Shown: piece after piece, positions 13,601-25,672 of the stretch
Numbering within the stretch: position 1 is the first letter of the stretch
How the letters are laid out: every line of letters begins with the position of its first letter
NCBI GenBank assembly: GCA_963855995.1
Contig: OY979728.1
Span: 3,148,330-3,212,329 of the forward strand
Origin: Muricea muricata
Lineage: Eukaryota; Cnidaria; Anthozoa; Malacalcyonacea; Plexauridae
DNA length: 64,000 nucleotides
Direction of reading: 5' to 3'
The notes under the pieces: generated by a model
Told to the model about the DNA's origin: nothing
Databases searched by the model: none
Seen by the model: only the letters and a program-made list of their open reading frames with translations
Made by a program: the position numbers and the translations under genes

Positions 13601-14022
13601 TTTTACAAAAATAAGTTTCGTAATAATGCCACTAAATTATAGTTGATGCATTTGGTCACTATTTTTGGTTTGCACATGCCGTCATTTCGTGTGATTGGGC
13701 GCCATCTTGGTTGACTCTGCAGATTACTTCAGCTGTTTACAGCGAAGTACTTGTGTCAATTTACTATTTCATCGTTAGTTTTAGCGTATTATGAATGATA
13801 CTTTAAAGATGTATGGCTCGATAGGATCAGATATAATGAATAGATACTTTGTGGTTGCCATGTGTTTCAAACGTCAACAAAGATGGCGTCGATTGCAAAC
13901 GATCAATTCCGTCGTTCTACCTTTAAAGAATGTGTTCTCTGGTTAAAAAGCGAGAAAATTTGACTTGTATTCCAATTCACCGTAGCAAAACAAATGGTGG
14001 CATGTCGATTTTACCAGAATTT
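7653..14022 (-). repeat. Right arm of the 14-kb palindrome
   Basis: This is the reverse complement of 1-7,077, shorter because it lacks three insertions present in the left arm. It carries its own substitutions; for example the frame mirrored at 10,252-10,572 differs at several residues from that at 4,202-4,501, and the long frame at 3,065-3,451 is broken here by a stop near 11,391. It ends inside a MITE at 13,982-14,211. No gene is visible. Confidence 0.93.
10715..10885 (-). mobile_element. tRNA-derived SINE, right-arm copy
   Basis: This is the mirror copy of the SINE at 3,870-4,110. The reversed box B ggattgaacc lies at 10,819-10,828 and reversed box A cgattgcgcca at 10,862-10,872. It differs from the left copy just 5' of box B ('catctgatagg' here), so the two have diverged independently. 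Confidence 0.8.
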
Positions 14023-14211
14023 AATGCGGGTATCAATCAAGAATAGCAGTGAAATGATATTTAACATAAGCTAATGGACGGAATTTTAACACAAGTGACA
14101 AAATAACCTATCTGTCTGTTCCTCAAACGAGGTTAATTTACCTTAAGTTTTTAAACGATTTCAGACCGCAAGGCATTCTGGTAAAATCAACACCCGCCAT
14201 CTTTTTGCTAC
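13982..14211. mobile_element. MITE with gtagcaaaa termini, copy 1
   Basis: A 230-bp element begins gtagcaaaacaaatgg and ends ccatctttttgctac. The inner TIR part includes 'gtcgattttaccagaat' and its complement. The same family is at 19,673-19,907, and a partial end is at 1-43. The outer edge of the 14-kb palindrome visible here falls within this element. Confidence 0.75.
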
Positions 14212-14713
14212 ATTAAATTCCCAAGGGAATATATCATTTCTTTGTTTCTTAGCTAATTTGGTTCATACATCCATGCAAATCAGTAGGATCATTATATTTT
14301 TTTGTGCATTTTAAATTCCCATGGGAACACAGCATGCTTTGTTTCAATGGTGATGCGTCTGTTTATGGTAATTACTGCATAATGCGAATCCTCTTTGATT
14401 ATTAATATGATAAGTATCTTGGTGCTTTCAGATTTGTTTTGGTAAGCAGGAACAATGAAGTCATTGTTTGTGTACACTAAAGCAAATTACGAAGGTGGTT
14501 TGAGAGCAGCTGCGAGGTACCATGCAAATGAAGGCGTTTCGGTTAAATAAGTGTGAGAATTACGGCATTAAAAATTGCATGTCATCTACACTTAAGGATA
14601 TAAGTTGCCAAAAAAAAAAACAACTTTAGTGAATCTGTTGAGTTTCAATTGCTTTTTATTTTTGCCTAATTCTCATGCTTATTTGACCCAGCCTTGGACT
14701 TTGGTAAGTATCA

Positions 14714-14955
14714 GGGGCCGGTTGTATCAAAGGCGTTTAGCTTAAACGGTGGATAAGTCAAAAATATGAAACAAGTTTCCATGTTGTATAAACAAACCAG
14801 CTGAAGTTATTTGACCTGAGAAGAACAATTATATATAAAACTAAATATTTATTCTATTTCAACTCATAATTTCGGTTCCGTACTAGGTGTAAAACTGATT
14901 TTTAAATTTCACTTATCCACCGTTTAAGCTAAACGCCTTTGATACAACCGGCCCC
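14714..14955. mobile_element. MITE with ggggccggttgtat termini
   Basis: A 242-bp element has TIRs of over 40 bp that start ggggccggttgtatcaaagg and continue with a 'gcttaaacggtgg' stretch. The interior is AT-rich and non-coding. The same terminal sequence occurs next to a transposase fragment near 47,178, which suggests a Harbinger-type source. Confidence 0.75.
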
Positions 14956-15790
14956 AGGTTTATATTTACTCCGGAACAGTTAACACAACGAAAAGCCCAT
15001 GCCCATTCAGCTAAGGTTTTACGTTTGAAAATTCAATCAAAAACTCAGTCTAAGTGGGTTTAAGTAGCTAGAGATAACGTAATTTATCTTTTTATTTTGC
15101 TTTTTTGTTTATAACGTAATTTATTAGCTAAATGTATGGACTGCGAGGGTGTGCGCCGTGTGTAAGTTGCATGGGATTAGGTTTATTAAAGGAATTAAAA
15201 TTTTTGAAAGTATGCTTAAAAACCAAAATCTGTCGTCACTTCTAACAAAACAGTTAAGAGTAGGTTTCAACATCAACTAAATTGATCTATACTATTAACT
15301 AAGAAAAATGCGAATTAAGTTTTATATTTTGCAAGCAAATTTTAAATAGAATTCTCACCTGTTTTTATGTACGAGCTTTTTCTGTTTACGTTTGATCTAA
15401 AATATCCAAATAAATTGCATTTAAAATGCATACTTTACCGAAATTTTAACTCTTTTAATTTTCGAAATTGGGTGGCAGTCGGGGTGGTGGTGGTGCATGC
15501 GGGTTTATCAGCTGTGAGTGACTGTGCGATGGTGAGGAAAGTGAAGGTAACGAATGGAATGCAGGAGCTTAGAACTGAGGAAGACAGCTTAGAACTGAGG
15601 CAGGTAGGCAGTTGGTAGGATCAGCGGGGGGCACTTGACATTTTGGCTTTGGGAATCAAATTTGCATGCTAAGTACTTAAGTCACTAACGTTTGTTGTTT
15701 TAATTTGTTAGGTACGCGCGGCTGCTCTCTAGGGAAGATCAACTTAGCAATTGTATTAGCACTTGCAAAGTTGGTCTTCTCTTTGCCGGC

Positions 15791-15906
15791 TACCCCGGCC
15801 AGTTCTCCGAGTGCTACTTCCACCGTGAATAAGTAGAAGTACTTGTACTACATGTATAAGTACTTCTACTTAGGTGGAAGTGGCACTTGGGGAGCTGGCC
15901 GGGGTA
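15791..15906. repeat. Imperfect 116-bp hairpin
   Basis: taccccggcc at 15,791 pairs with ggccggggta ending at 15,906, and 'aagtagaagtacttgtac' lies near the loop opposite 'tataagtacttctactta'. A separate perfect 20-bp palindrome, tcaattcccatgggaattga, follows at 15,931-15,950. The stretch 14,956-15,790 between this and the preceding MITE shows no recognisable gene. Confidence 0.6.
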
Positions 15907-16384
15907 GGGGGATTTTTTTTATTCAATTTCTCAATTCCCATGGGAATTGAATTTTTAATTAAAAAGGGGTCACAAGTAAATTTTGTAAACAATTTATTGA
16001 AAAAATTTGTAAAGATTACATACAATTTGAATAACAATAAAAAGAGATTAACTACCACACATTGTACTTATTAAAATAACAACAGAAGAAAACAGAACAT
16101 GGCAGAGAGAACAATAACACAAGTGAATGAACAAAGTCCTAAAAAACTTGGGTCTTTTCAACGTAAGTAAATGTTTATACTTCAAAATATATTATAACAA
16201 TGAAACAACTTGAAGTGATAAATTTTGAGAGTTTTCAAAGGTTTACCCAGCATATAACGAGTTGTTTCACAATTACAAAGAAAAACATGTGGCTCAAAAC
16301 ATGCAACTGATAGAGACGACGAGAAGGCTTAACAAGTCTAAGTAGAAAGGTTTTCAAAAGTTAGTCACATTTTTATAACCATAT

Positions 16385-16480
16385 GTAACTACCCTGTCAA
16401 CTCTCCCAGTGGGAAGAACCGGAGTACCCGAAGAAAACCCACGAGTTTTGGCGGAGCGTTGACCAACGCTTTTTCAAATA
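16385..16480 (-). mobile_element. SINE fragment
   Basis: On the minus strand this contains 'cgggtactccggtt' preceded by 'cgtgggttttctt', matching the central block of the SINE at 3,870-4,110. No box A or B head is visible, so it is a truncated copy. Confidence 0.55.
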
Positions 16481-16760
16481 CAGCCAGCCTCACAGAAGAA
16501 AGGTATTTTTGTCAAAAGAAAAATATCATTTTTAATCAATTGCGCTTTTATAAGTCAGAAAAAATACATGCACGAATTACAAACGAATTTTGATGGCTTT
16601 GAGACATGTAACGTGGGCACATAATTCTTCCTAAAAATACTTTTTTGTACTCGAAACAACCCTTCAAAACGTCGAAAAACAACGAAGAAACGATTTTTTT
16701 ATAAATTCCAAATTGACCAAGCTGTAATGTTCGGAGCCACATTTTTCTTATTGCGTTTCT

Positions 16761-17279
16761 AACCTGACAATGTGAAATGCACTAAACATTGCTACCTTTA
16801 TTTTTTTTAACAAAAAATTCAAAAATACATAGAATAAAAACCAAGCATTTTTAGAATATTGTGTGTAGCACGACATTTTTCAGAAACCAATCTCTTACAC
16901 TTTTCTTTGCATAACAGTGCATGCGATCTATTTTTCGCAAAAAAATACAAAGAAAGTCTCAGACATCTCATTTTTCTGGTGGGCACAAGAACAGAAGCTT
17001 TTTGTTCAAATTGTGATAATTTATTTGAGATAACTTTGGGCAAAATTCTATTTTTCATTGAAAACAGCCGAAAAATCAATGCTTTGGCTTTGCCCAGCAA
17101 CTAATGAAGTCACTCGATAGTGAAGTTGCTTTATATACAATTGATAGTTTCAGTGTTAAAGAGACCAAAATAAAAGTAGAAATACATAACTTAGATTGAT
17201 CTTGGATTGAAAAGTAAAAAATTTATTCGAAGAATCAATTTAAATTTAGTCTTTTTGGAAGGTACCATTGTCAGGTTAG
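16761..17279. repeat. Possible small element with 14-bp inverted ends
   Basis: ctaacctgacaatg at 16,761-16,774 is the exact complement of cattgtcaggttag at 17,266-17,279. The inside is AT-rich and has overlapping antisense short frames that look incidental. The remainder of 15,950-19,500 is AT-rich sequence in which I see no gene. Confidence 0.3.
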
Positions 17280-19526
17280 GAACATATCTCTTTGAAGTAT
17301 AAATTCATCTTTACTTACTTGTTGAAAAGACTATATTCAAGAGCCATGTAAACCTGTTTTCTTATATTATTATTACCACCCAAGTATTACAAAGTGGAAT
17401 ATTTGAAATGTAAACTTGAACTGAAGCAAAGGAAATGCGCATACAAATTCAGAAATATTTCAATTGCCAAAATACAAATTCACCACAACCAAACAATATA
17501 AAAAGTTCCAGTAAAAGGCAATATGTTGTAATTTTAATTAAGAAACTTATAAAGTAATAAATCATACAGGAAACACAAAAGAAATCATTTTCTCATCTTA
17601 CAGAATCGGTATTTTCAAAATCACTTTGCTATAGATCTGATGTATAAAATTGACGAGTTTCACAAGCCATTTACAACATTCGCATCTGTGTATGTCAGAT
17701 ATCTCGCCTTCAGCTTGGGTTTGTATATCCAATACAACCCGGTCACTTGTATTGTAAATAGTACAAATCAAAATTGTTATCAAATCAAAGTCTCAAACTA
17801 ATTTAAATTATTCTACTCCATATAATGCCAGACAGTTTTACTTTTTCTCAGGAAAGACCTTATGTTCAACAAGGTAAATTTGGCATGTTAATTAAGAAGT
17901 CTGTAAAATTTGAAATTGCATAGTATCAACTAAAAGCTTCATGTGACTTAAAACTTTTTCAAGTCGATGTAATACGAAGAACTCTGGTAAAGTATTTACT
18001 ATATCCAGGCATCAATAGAAAACTTTTAAAATTAAAAATTGTAGTTACTTATACTTATTATTGGCCAACATCTGTACTGCTTGTTTATCTAGAAAATCTG
18101 GCATACTGTCAATTTTTTTAGTCCAAGGAAACTTTTTTACTCTTAAATTCTTACATCCGCCACATCTTTTCTTTGCTAATAAAAAGAGCCCACAGAATTT
18201 ATTTGGCAAGTTGTGGTTTTCTTTTTCATTTAAGATATGTAATTAATTGATAAAGTTAAAGAACAACTGCATCAGTTCATCTCAATTCCAAACAAGTTCC
18301 ACTTTGTAAACAAAAGACAATATGCTAGCTTATTTTGTCCTTAATAAGTAGTTCATCTTAAAGTTTGAAAGTCAACATTCTAGTACAAAATCACAAAGTC
18401 TGTATCTAAGATAAATTACCAGTAGTATAAAATATTACAAAGTATTTTTTTAACTTTAAAGGGTCCAATATAACATTGAGAACTATTGTGATTTTCAAAT
18501 GAACTTTCCAAACTTTCAAATGAACACTCAAAGCCAGCTTAAACAAAAGATGATTGAGATAGTAAACCAGGAAATAACATAGGTGTCGTAATTTTTTATC
18601 AAAAATATGATATAGTGCATATAACAGAAACATTTCAATTAAAAAGTAGAAATATATTTCCTGTGGTTAGTTTTAATTGCTACATATATTGAAATTTTAG
18701 TATAATAATGGATGTTTTTGTTTCTGGCAAAGTCACCTCAATCTCCTTATGTTTAACCAACATTACAAAGTCAAATAATGACAAACACGAATGATTAAAC
18801 ACAAATTTATATTTTAATGGGTAAAAATAAATATGTCCAAATTAGTATAATCATGCATATAGGTCTAGTAGGGTACCAATTTTTAGAAACAGAATTGTGT
18901 TGTTTAGAGGCATAACATATAAAATTGCTAGATTTGATATTTCAGTTTTTTAAGAAAGCCTTTTGTATGTGTTTTCATGAACTCTTGGGCCATAATTCAA
19001 TTGATTTGAACCAAATAAGATTCTAACTTTCTTTTAAAACACAGTTCATCATTATTTGACTTTTTCTAAGATTAAAATGCTTCTGGAGCACATGAGATTC
19101 CACGGTATGTGTACCCACAAAATAATCGTCAAATTAGGTGAGAATGAAACCGTCATGTCCAAAATTATACCGTCCCAAATTGTCCCATATTCAATATTGT
19201 ACATGCAATATTCCAATACCTTTAACAATTTCATTTTTCATAATCTGCCAGTTGTTGAGAGGAGGTTAAGCATTTTGTCAATCTACAAACAAATTTCAAA
19301 GAATTCTATTGAAGATAGATAACTGAAATGGTAAACAAACTGCAAAAGATAACAATGCAAGTGGTTGTGTAAAAACTAAAGACCACGTAAAGTCGGCCAT
19401 TCTGTACAGTGTTTGGATTTGACAGTTTGAATTTTAATTGCCTCAAGAAAAGTCTAAAAGGCATTAAAAACATAACATTCCTTGTTCTTTTTTAACATCC
19501 CGACCTTGCACGACTCCCACATCCTG

Positions 19527-20063
19527 CTCCGTCTCCTCCTATCCACCTCCCACCCTCAAGGCCCTGTCACACGGTGCAATTTTTCTTGCACTTGTAACTG
19601 CTCCGTCTCCTTCTCTATCCACCTCTTACCCTTAAGGCCCTGTCACACGGTGCACTTTTCCTTGCATTCACCGTAGCAAAAAAGATGGCGACATGTCGAT
19701 TTTACCAGAATGCATTGCAGGTATCAAGAAAGAATACGTGGGAAAAGATGACAAGAAACAAAGCTACTGGATTGAAATTTTAACACAAGTGTGAAAATAA
19801 CCTATTGTCTTCTGTCTGTTCTTTAAAAGACGTTAATTTGCCTTTTTAAACAATTTCAGACTACCATGCACTCTGGTAAAATCGACATTTGCCATCTTTT
19901 TTGCTACAGGGAAAATCTACTCTTAAGTAAATTTGTGACAAATGTTTGGTACGTTAAAAACCCCAGCAAACTGTGATGGAAACTTGCATTTGCCAATTTT
20001 ACATCTCCCAATAGTAGAATTGCATTTCAAGTTGCAAGAAAAATTGCATTGTGACAGGACCTT
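19527..20063. mobile_element. MITE with nested MITE
   Basis: The outer element starts aaggccctgtcacacggtgc at 19,558 and ends with the complementary tgtgacaggacctt at about 20,063. Its left end is tandemly duplicated with a flank of about 78 bp (19,527-19,600 and 19,605-19,670). The MITE at 19,673-19,907 is inserted inside. Confidence 0.65.
19673..19907. mobile_element. MITE with gtagcaaaa termini, copy 2
   Basis: A 235-bp element begins gtagcaaaaaagatggcgac and ends gccatcttttttgctac, the same family as 13,982-14,211. It is nested in the element at 19,558-20,063. Non-coding. Confidence 0.75.
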
Positions 20064-21297
20064 TATTCTCCAGTGTTCCCACCAACCTGTTCCCACCATT
20101 AGATGGAAAGTCCTTTTTTCACTACATTTTAGTAATTAGGCTACCCCCCTCCTCTCACAAGTCTGTAATCGCCTGACGAAATCAATTGGTCGACAGTCCA
20201 AGGCATGTTTTGTAATCGAAATTCACAAAATTAAAATTAAATTGCCTTTTTTCAATAAATTTGAACCAGAACCAACTCTATACATAGAACTGTCTCAGCA
20301 TACTTTCTTCGACAATCTCAACAATTTAAGACCTCATTCAGTTTCTATAGCGGATTTCATGGTATTATTATCGAACCAACTTCAACTGAAAACGGTAGCC
20401 TTAATCTTACATGCGACCATAGCCATGCTTGGAAAGCACAAACTTACAATACTCGAATATTGTACTTATTTCCAGTCTGATCTCTCAAAAATCGATCTCT
20501 ATGCACAATCTAAGTACTTTGCTACAAATAATCATAGAAAATAAAGCATATTACCTTAAAAAAAGTTAGGATGCATGAAAATTTAGAGGACTTTCAAGGA
20601 GCAAAATCTTCGAGCTAGAGCAAAATTTTGAAAAAATAGTATTCGGAAAATCTTCGAGCAGCGTCGGAAACCGACGAAATCCGAGGAACGCCGAAATTAC
20701 CACTTTGTGTCGACATGCTCCGAGCAAGTTCCTTGTTCCTGATTCAGAAGAAGCTGTATTGCTCGTAAAGAGTTAGAGGAATTTTAATCAGGGATGAAGG
20801 AGGTAACTTGAAGTTGCAGGGGCACTACGTTATAAACCACGCTTTTCCAGGGTATTTTTCCACTGTTTTATCTTTAAAAATAGCACTATAGAAAATTGGA
20901 GGGGGGACATAAGCCTCCAGTGCTGGAGCTTTCTAGGCCTGTGATTTTAATTGTTCTCAATCATTAGCCGGACACCCTACAGAATCTCATGTTTCACATG
21001 GCAAGGCCCAACGTACGTTAGTCAGTTTTGAAACATTTTTCTGCTCTAAACTGATCTTTTGGCGAGTAGAAGGGGGGTTAAAAATCTCACATAATCCGTT
21101 CGACCATATGAATTCATTTGAGCGCCAAGACTGAGACATTACGGATGGATGGAGTACCAGGACAAAAAAATCAAATTATCACTGCCTGGCGACTTCAAGC
21201 TGCAACTGTTATGAAGTATTAAGTTTTTAATTCTGAATGGGTCCTTGTAATGGATGTTTCTGCACACCGCTTTCCTATAGTATATGTGGCATACTAC
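20064..21297. other. Interval with no recognisable gene
   Basis: The longest frame here (20,242-20,544, plus strand, 100 codons) resembles no family I know and has no clear splice or promoter context. The rest is AT-rich single-copy-looking sequence with a short run of cttcgag words near 20,600-20,700. Confidence 0.5.
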
Positions 21298-22160
21298 TAT
21301 GGAAAGCCATAGCTGTCTTAAGTGATAAAACGTCATTTCATTAGGTCCTTTGTACATTATATACGGTGCTTTAAACATGACATGCGGTGCTTTGAGTATT
21401 ATATGCAGTGCTTTAAACATTATATGCGGTGCTTTGAGCATTATATGCGGTGCTTTAAGCATTATATGCGGTGCTTTAAACATTATATGCGGTGCTTTAA
21501 ACATTATATGCGGTGCTTTAAACATTATATACGGTACTTTAAACATTATATGCGGTGCTTCGAGCATTATATGCGGTTCTTCGAACATTATATGCGGTGC
21601 TTCGAACATTATATGCGGTGCTTTGAACATTATATGCTGTGCTTTGAGCATTATACGCAGTGCTTTCATCATTATACGCAGTTATTTCATCATTATACGC
21701 GGCGCTTTCATCATTATATGCGGTGCTTTCATCATTATACGCGGTGATTTCACCTTTGTACGCGGTGCTTTCACATTATATGCGGTGCTTTCACCTTTAT
21801 ACGCAGTGCTTTGAACATTATACGCGGTGGTTTCAGCGTCATTATACTCAGTGAGCCAGTACCTTTGGTCAGCGTTGTGGAATGTTACACGATTCTGCTA
21901 TACGTCATGTCATCAAGAATATCTAAACACTCATCGAATATTCATAGGGCGATCACGTGTCATTTCCTGCTTCGAAATTTACAAGTTGAGCGCAGTTATA
22001 AAACGGTAAAATATATAAGACTTTTCTGGCGTTTTAAATCGAAAGTAAACCCAGGGGGTTTGAAATATGGAACAAATACTGCAATCTTTAAATTTGGGGA
22101 CTTTGCGTGGCCGATTTGAAGCACAGTGAATAGAACCGCAGGCAGTCTTAAATTTAATGG
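21298..22160 (+). repeat. Left arm of 2.85-kb palindrome with 21-bp array
   Basis: From about 21,345 to 21,835 a 21-bp unit, close to attatatgcggtgctttaaa plus one base, is repeated about 23 times with drift toward 'cattatacgcggtgctttc'. About 320 bp of unique sequence follow. The whole arm reappears inverted at 23,308-24,150. Because 21 is divisible by three, the array gives long open frames with a seven-residue period in several frames; they are by-products, not a gene. Confidence 0.9.
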
Positions 22161-22164
22161 GAAA

Positions 22165-23305
22165 AAAATTGAAAAAAAATTTGGGAAAAAAAATTTGAAA
22201 AAAATTCGGGAAAAAATTTTGAAAAAAAATTTGGGAAAATTTTGAAAAAAAATTTGGGAAAAAATTCGGAAAAAAAATTTGGGAAAAAAATTTGAAAAAA
22301 AATTTAGGAAAAAGTTTTGACAAAAAAATTTTTCCCAATTTCTTTTTCAAAATTTTTTCCAGAATTTTTTTTCAAGATTTTTTCCTGAAAAATGAATTCA
22401 TGAATTATTCATGAATTATTCATGAATTATTCATGAATTTCCCAAATTATTTTCCCAAATTTTTTTTCAGAATTTTTTCCCAAATTTTTTTTTCAAAATT
22501 TTTTTCCCAAAATTTTTTCAAAATTTCCCAAAAAAATTTGGGAAAAAAATCTTGAAAAAAAATTCTGGAAAAAATTTTGAAAAAAAAATTGGGAAATCAT
22601 GAATAATTCATGAATATTTCATGAATAATCATGAATAATTCATTGAATTTTTCAGGAAAAAATCTTGAAAAAAATTCCGGAAAAAATTTTGAAAAAGAAA
22701 TTGGGAAAAAATGTTTTGTCAATTTTTTGCCAATATTTTTGTCAATTTTTTTTTCAAAATTTTTTCCCAAATTTTTGGTTCAAAATTTTCCCTAATATTT
22801 TTGTCAATTTTTTTTCAAGATTTTTTCCCAAATTTTTTTCAGAATTTTTTGTCAAAGTTTTTTGTCAAAATTTTTTCCCGAATTTTTTTTCAAATTTTTT
22901 TCCCAAACTTTTTTCAAAATTTTTTCCCAAATTTTTTATTCAAAATTTTCCCCAATATTTTTGTCAATTTTTTTTTCAAAATTTTTTCCCAAATTTTTGG
23001 TTCAAAATTTTCCCTAATATTTTTGTCAATTTTTTTTCAAGATTTTTTCCCAAATTTTTTTCAGAATTTTTTGTCAAAGTTTTTTGTCAAAATTTTTTCC
23101 CGAATTTTTTTTCAAATTTTTTTCCCAAACTTTTTTCAAAATTTTTTCCCAAATTTTTTATTCAAAATTTTCCCCAATATTTTTGTCAATTTTTTTTTCA
23201 GAATTTTTTCCCAAATTTTTTTTCAAAATTTTTTCCCAAATTTTTTTCAAATTTTTTTTCGCAAATTTTTTTTCAAAATTTTTTCCCAAAATTTTTCAAA
23301 ATTTC
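22165..23305. repeat. A/T homopolymer core of the palindrome
   Basis: Runs of ttttttcccaaattttttt-like words on both strands fill this core. A 222-bp direct duplication is visible (the 'ttggttcaaaattttccc' mark at about 22,775 recurs at about 22,997). Near 22,385-22,440 and 22,595-22,640 are clusters of 'catgaattattcatgaatt' words in inverted relation. Phe-rich frames read through the core but reflect base composition. Confidence 0.85.
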
Positions 23306-23307
23306 CT

Positions 23308-24150
23308 ATTAAATTTAAAACTGCCTGCGGTTCTATTCGCTGTGCTTCAAATCGGTCACGCAAAGTCCCCAAATTTAAAGATTACAGTATTTGTTCCATA
23401 TTTCAAACCCCCTGGGTTTACTTTCGATTTAAAACGCCAGAAAAGTCTTATATATTTTACCGTTTCATAACTGCGCTCAACTTGTAAATTTCGAAGCAGG
23501 AAATGACACGTGATCGCCCTATGAATATTCGATGAGTGTTTAGATATTCTTGATGACATGACGTATAGCAGAATCGTGTAACATTCCACAACGCTGACCA
23601 AAGGTACTGGCTCACTGAGTATAATGACGCTGAAACCACCGCGTATAATGTTCAAAGCACTGCGTATAAAGGTGAAAGCACCGCATATAATGATGAAAGC
23701 ACCGCGTACAAAGGTGAAATCACCGCGTATAATGATGAAAGCACCGCATATAATGATGAAAGCGCCGCGTATAATGATGAAATAACTGCGTATAATGATG
23801 AAAGCACTGCGTATAATGCTCAAAGCACAGCAAATAATGTTCAAAGCACCGCATATAATGTTCGAAGCACCGCATATAATGTTCGAAGCACCGCATATAA
23901 TGCTCGAAGCACCGCATATAATGTTTAAAGCACCGCCTTTAATGTTTAAAGCACCGCATATAATGTTTAAAGCACCGCATATAATGCTTAAAGCACCGCA
24001 TATAATGCTCAAAGCACCGCATATAATGTTTAAAGCACCGCATATAATACTCAAAGCACCGCATGTCATGTTTAAAGCACCGTATATAATGTATAAAGCA
24101 CCTAATGAAATGACGTTTTATCACTTAAGACAGCTATGGCTTTCCATACG
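23308..24150 (-). repeat. Right arm of 2.85-kb palindrome with 21-bp array
   Basis: This is the inverted partner of 21,298-22,160, ending with ctatggctttccat at about 24,148. The array here stays in one frame for over 230 codons, while the left-arm array has a small indel near 21,770, so the arms have diverged. Confidence 0.9.
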
Positions 24151-25240
24151 CGACAATCATTACTCACCCTTCGGGCTCGCGCTTTTGTTAAATTTGGTGA
24201 AGTAGATACAGTCCCAGTGAGTGAGAATAGTCTTAAATATAATACCTTTTGCTAGTAAAGTTTAATATAGCAAAACAGTACGCTTACGTCTAAGTCCACT
24301 GTGACATATTTGCTAGTGATATGAGTATGGGAATACACAAAACACGAGAGTATATCACTGTGACACCGTTTTGCAATCCCAATACGAACACACTACGATT
24401 ATTTACGAAGAAATAACGAATTTGTATGAACAACCGCATGCCAAAAATATTGACGTCACCCACAAAGAACGCCCGTGAGGTAGTCAATCCCAATATTTTC
24501 AAATATTAGGTGTGACGGAGGCCAAACTATTAACGAGCAATTCCGACGCCTGTCCGGATCAAGCCAATGAATTCCGCACGGAGCCCCTGAAGTGCCCACA
24601 GTGGGGGCCACATCATACCATCATACGATTGGTTGGATTTGTGGCGGGAAAACTAGTTTGAAGGCTCGAAAGACGCCAGCCAAACTATGTGCCAAACTCT
24701 AACGAGGTTGAGAAATATTTACACGATGCTTTTGCTGGTCGTTATTTCAACCTTTTTACTCTTCAAAATTACCAAATATTTAAGTTTCTTATGTGTTTTT
24801 CTCTGCCTTGTAAAAAAGCGTAGCGCGACGATCGACGAATGAAAAAAGCGAACAAGTTGCACGTAGGGACAATGTTGCTTTTGTCTTAAACAAACATTAT
24901 TCAGCAAACAATGTTGCACCAACCTGCAGATCAATTTTACGCGTGATGTAGATTTCGTACTAATTTGCAAGAAATACAGCCAGATTATCTTGGGGGGGGG
25001 GGGGGGGGTTATGTGTAGAGGCCACAGATATATGACATTTGCTCATTGTTATCATAAATGAAAACCAAGAACAAAATACAAGGATAAATACTTTATCTGA
25101 AAGAAATAAAATATCTGACTTACAGAGTTAATGTTAAACCCCCTTCAACTTTCCCACATTAGAGAAATTCTACGAGGGAAGTTACACTGTGACCTTAAGT
25201 AATCTTTGCATGCAATATATACATAGTTGGGCAAAATTTC
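24151..25240. other. Interval with no recognisable gene
   Basis: The sequence contains a G run near 24,993-25,008 and short repeats near 24,830-24,930 (gttgcac...gcaacattg). No exon with splice sites and a recognisable protein match was found on either strand. Confidence 0.5.
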
Positions 25241-25400
25241 ATGTCATACAGAAGCGAAGTCAGCCCGACAATTTGGTCATGCTGTGCAAATTTAAACATT
25301 ATCATTATTCATTTCTTCAGAAATTGATTCCTTATACGGTCTATAAACACTGAAAAATTTGCATGACCTAATGTCGGGCTGGCTTCGCCACTGATGTCAT
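25241..25400. mobile_element. MITE downstream of the SLC15 gene
   Basis: A 160-bp element has TIRs of about 40 bp, beginning atgtcatacagaagcgaagt and ending cgccactgatgtcat, both with a cagcccgaca/tgtcgggctg core. It lies 110 bp beyond the transporter stop codon and could be part of its 3' UTR. Confidence 0.7.
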
Positions 25401-25510
25401 GGGCACTTTAAGAGCAGAACTGTTCGCCAGAGCGGGCCAGCGTCTTTAAACTAAATGGACGTCGAGATTGTAGCTATACATGTCAACAGTCGCACTTATT
25501 GTTCTCTAAT

Positions 25511-25672
25511 CTAGTTTTCAGTCTCTTCTTCAGGTTCGACCGGTGTTAATTTCTCGTAATGTCCATTTCTCTCTGGCTTGCTTTCATCCGACACGTAGGT
25601 GTAGAACTGTGCCATAACAGCAAATATAATTACCACTACGATAAGGAGACCGGCGAAAAAGAATTCACTGGC
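25511..25672 (-). CDS. SLC15A1/A2-like: SLC15 last exon
   Basis: 162 nt after ttttttag encode ASEFFFAGLLIVVVIIFAVM, then a QFYTY end of the last helix and an acidic tail ending in TAG at 25,511-25,513. This matches the family's last helix and cytoplasmic tail. Confidence 0.92.
   Translation of the reverse strand, partial: ASEFFFAGLLIVVVIIFAVMAQFYTYVSDESKPERNGHYEKLTPVEPEEETEN

Noticed and set aside
16819-17104. Overlapping antisense frames of 81 and 93 codons
   Set aside because: Neither has a family match, codon-like composition or splice context; mutual overlap in AT-rich sequence is likely chance.
21345-21835. CRISPR-like array
   Set aside because: The units are directly adjacent with no spacers and the genome is eukaryotic.
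22665-23487. Phe/Asn/Pro-rich frames of over 200 codons
   Set aside because: They lie in A/T homopolymer sequence and are explained by composition and a 222-bp duplication.
21139-24205. Long open frames with a seven-residue period (such as IICGALN) on both strands
   Set aside because: They follow from a 21-bp tandem repeat that stays open in several frames; there is no start context, splice site or family match.
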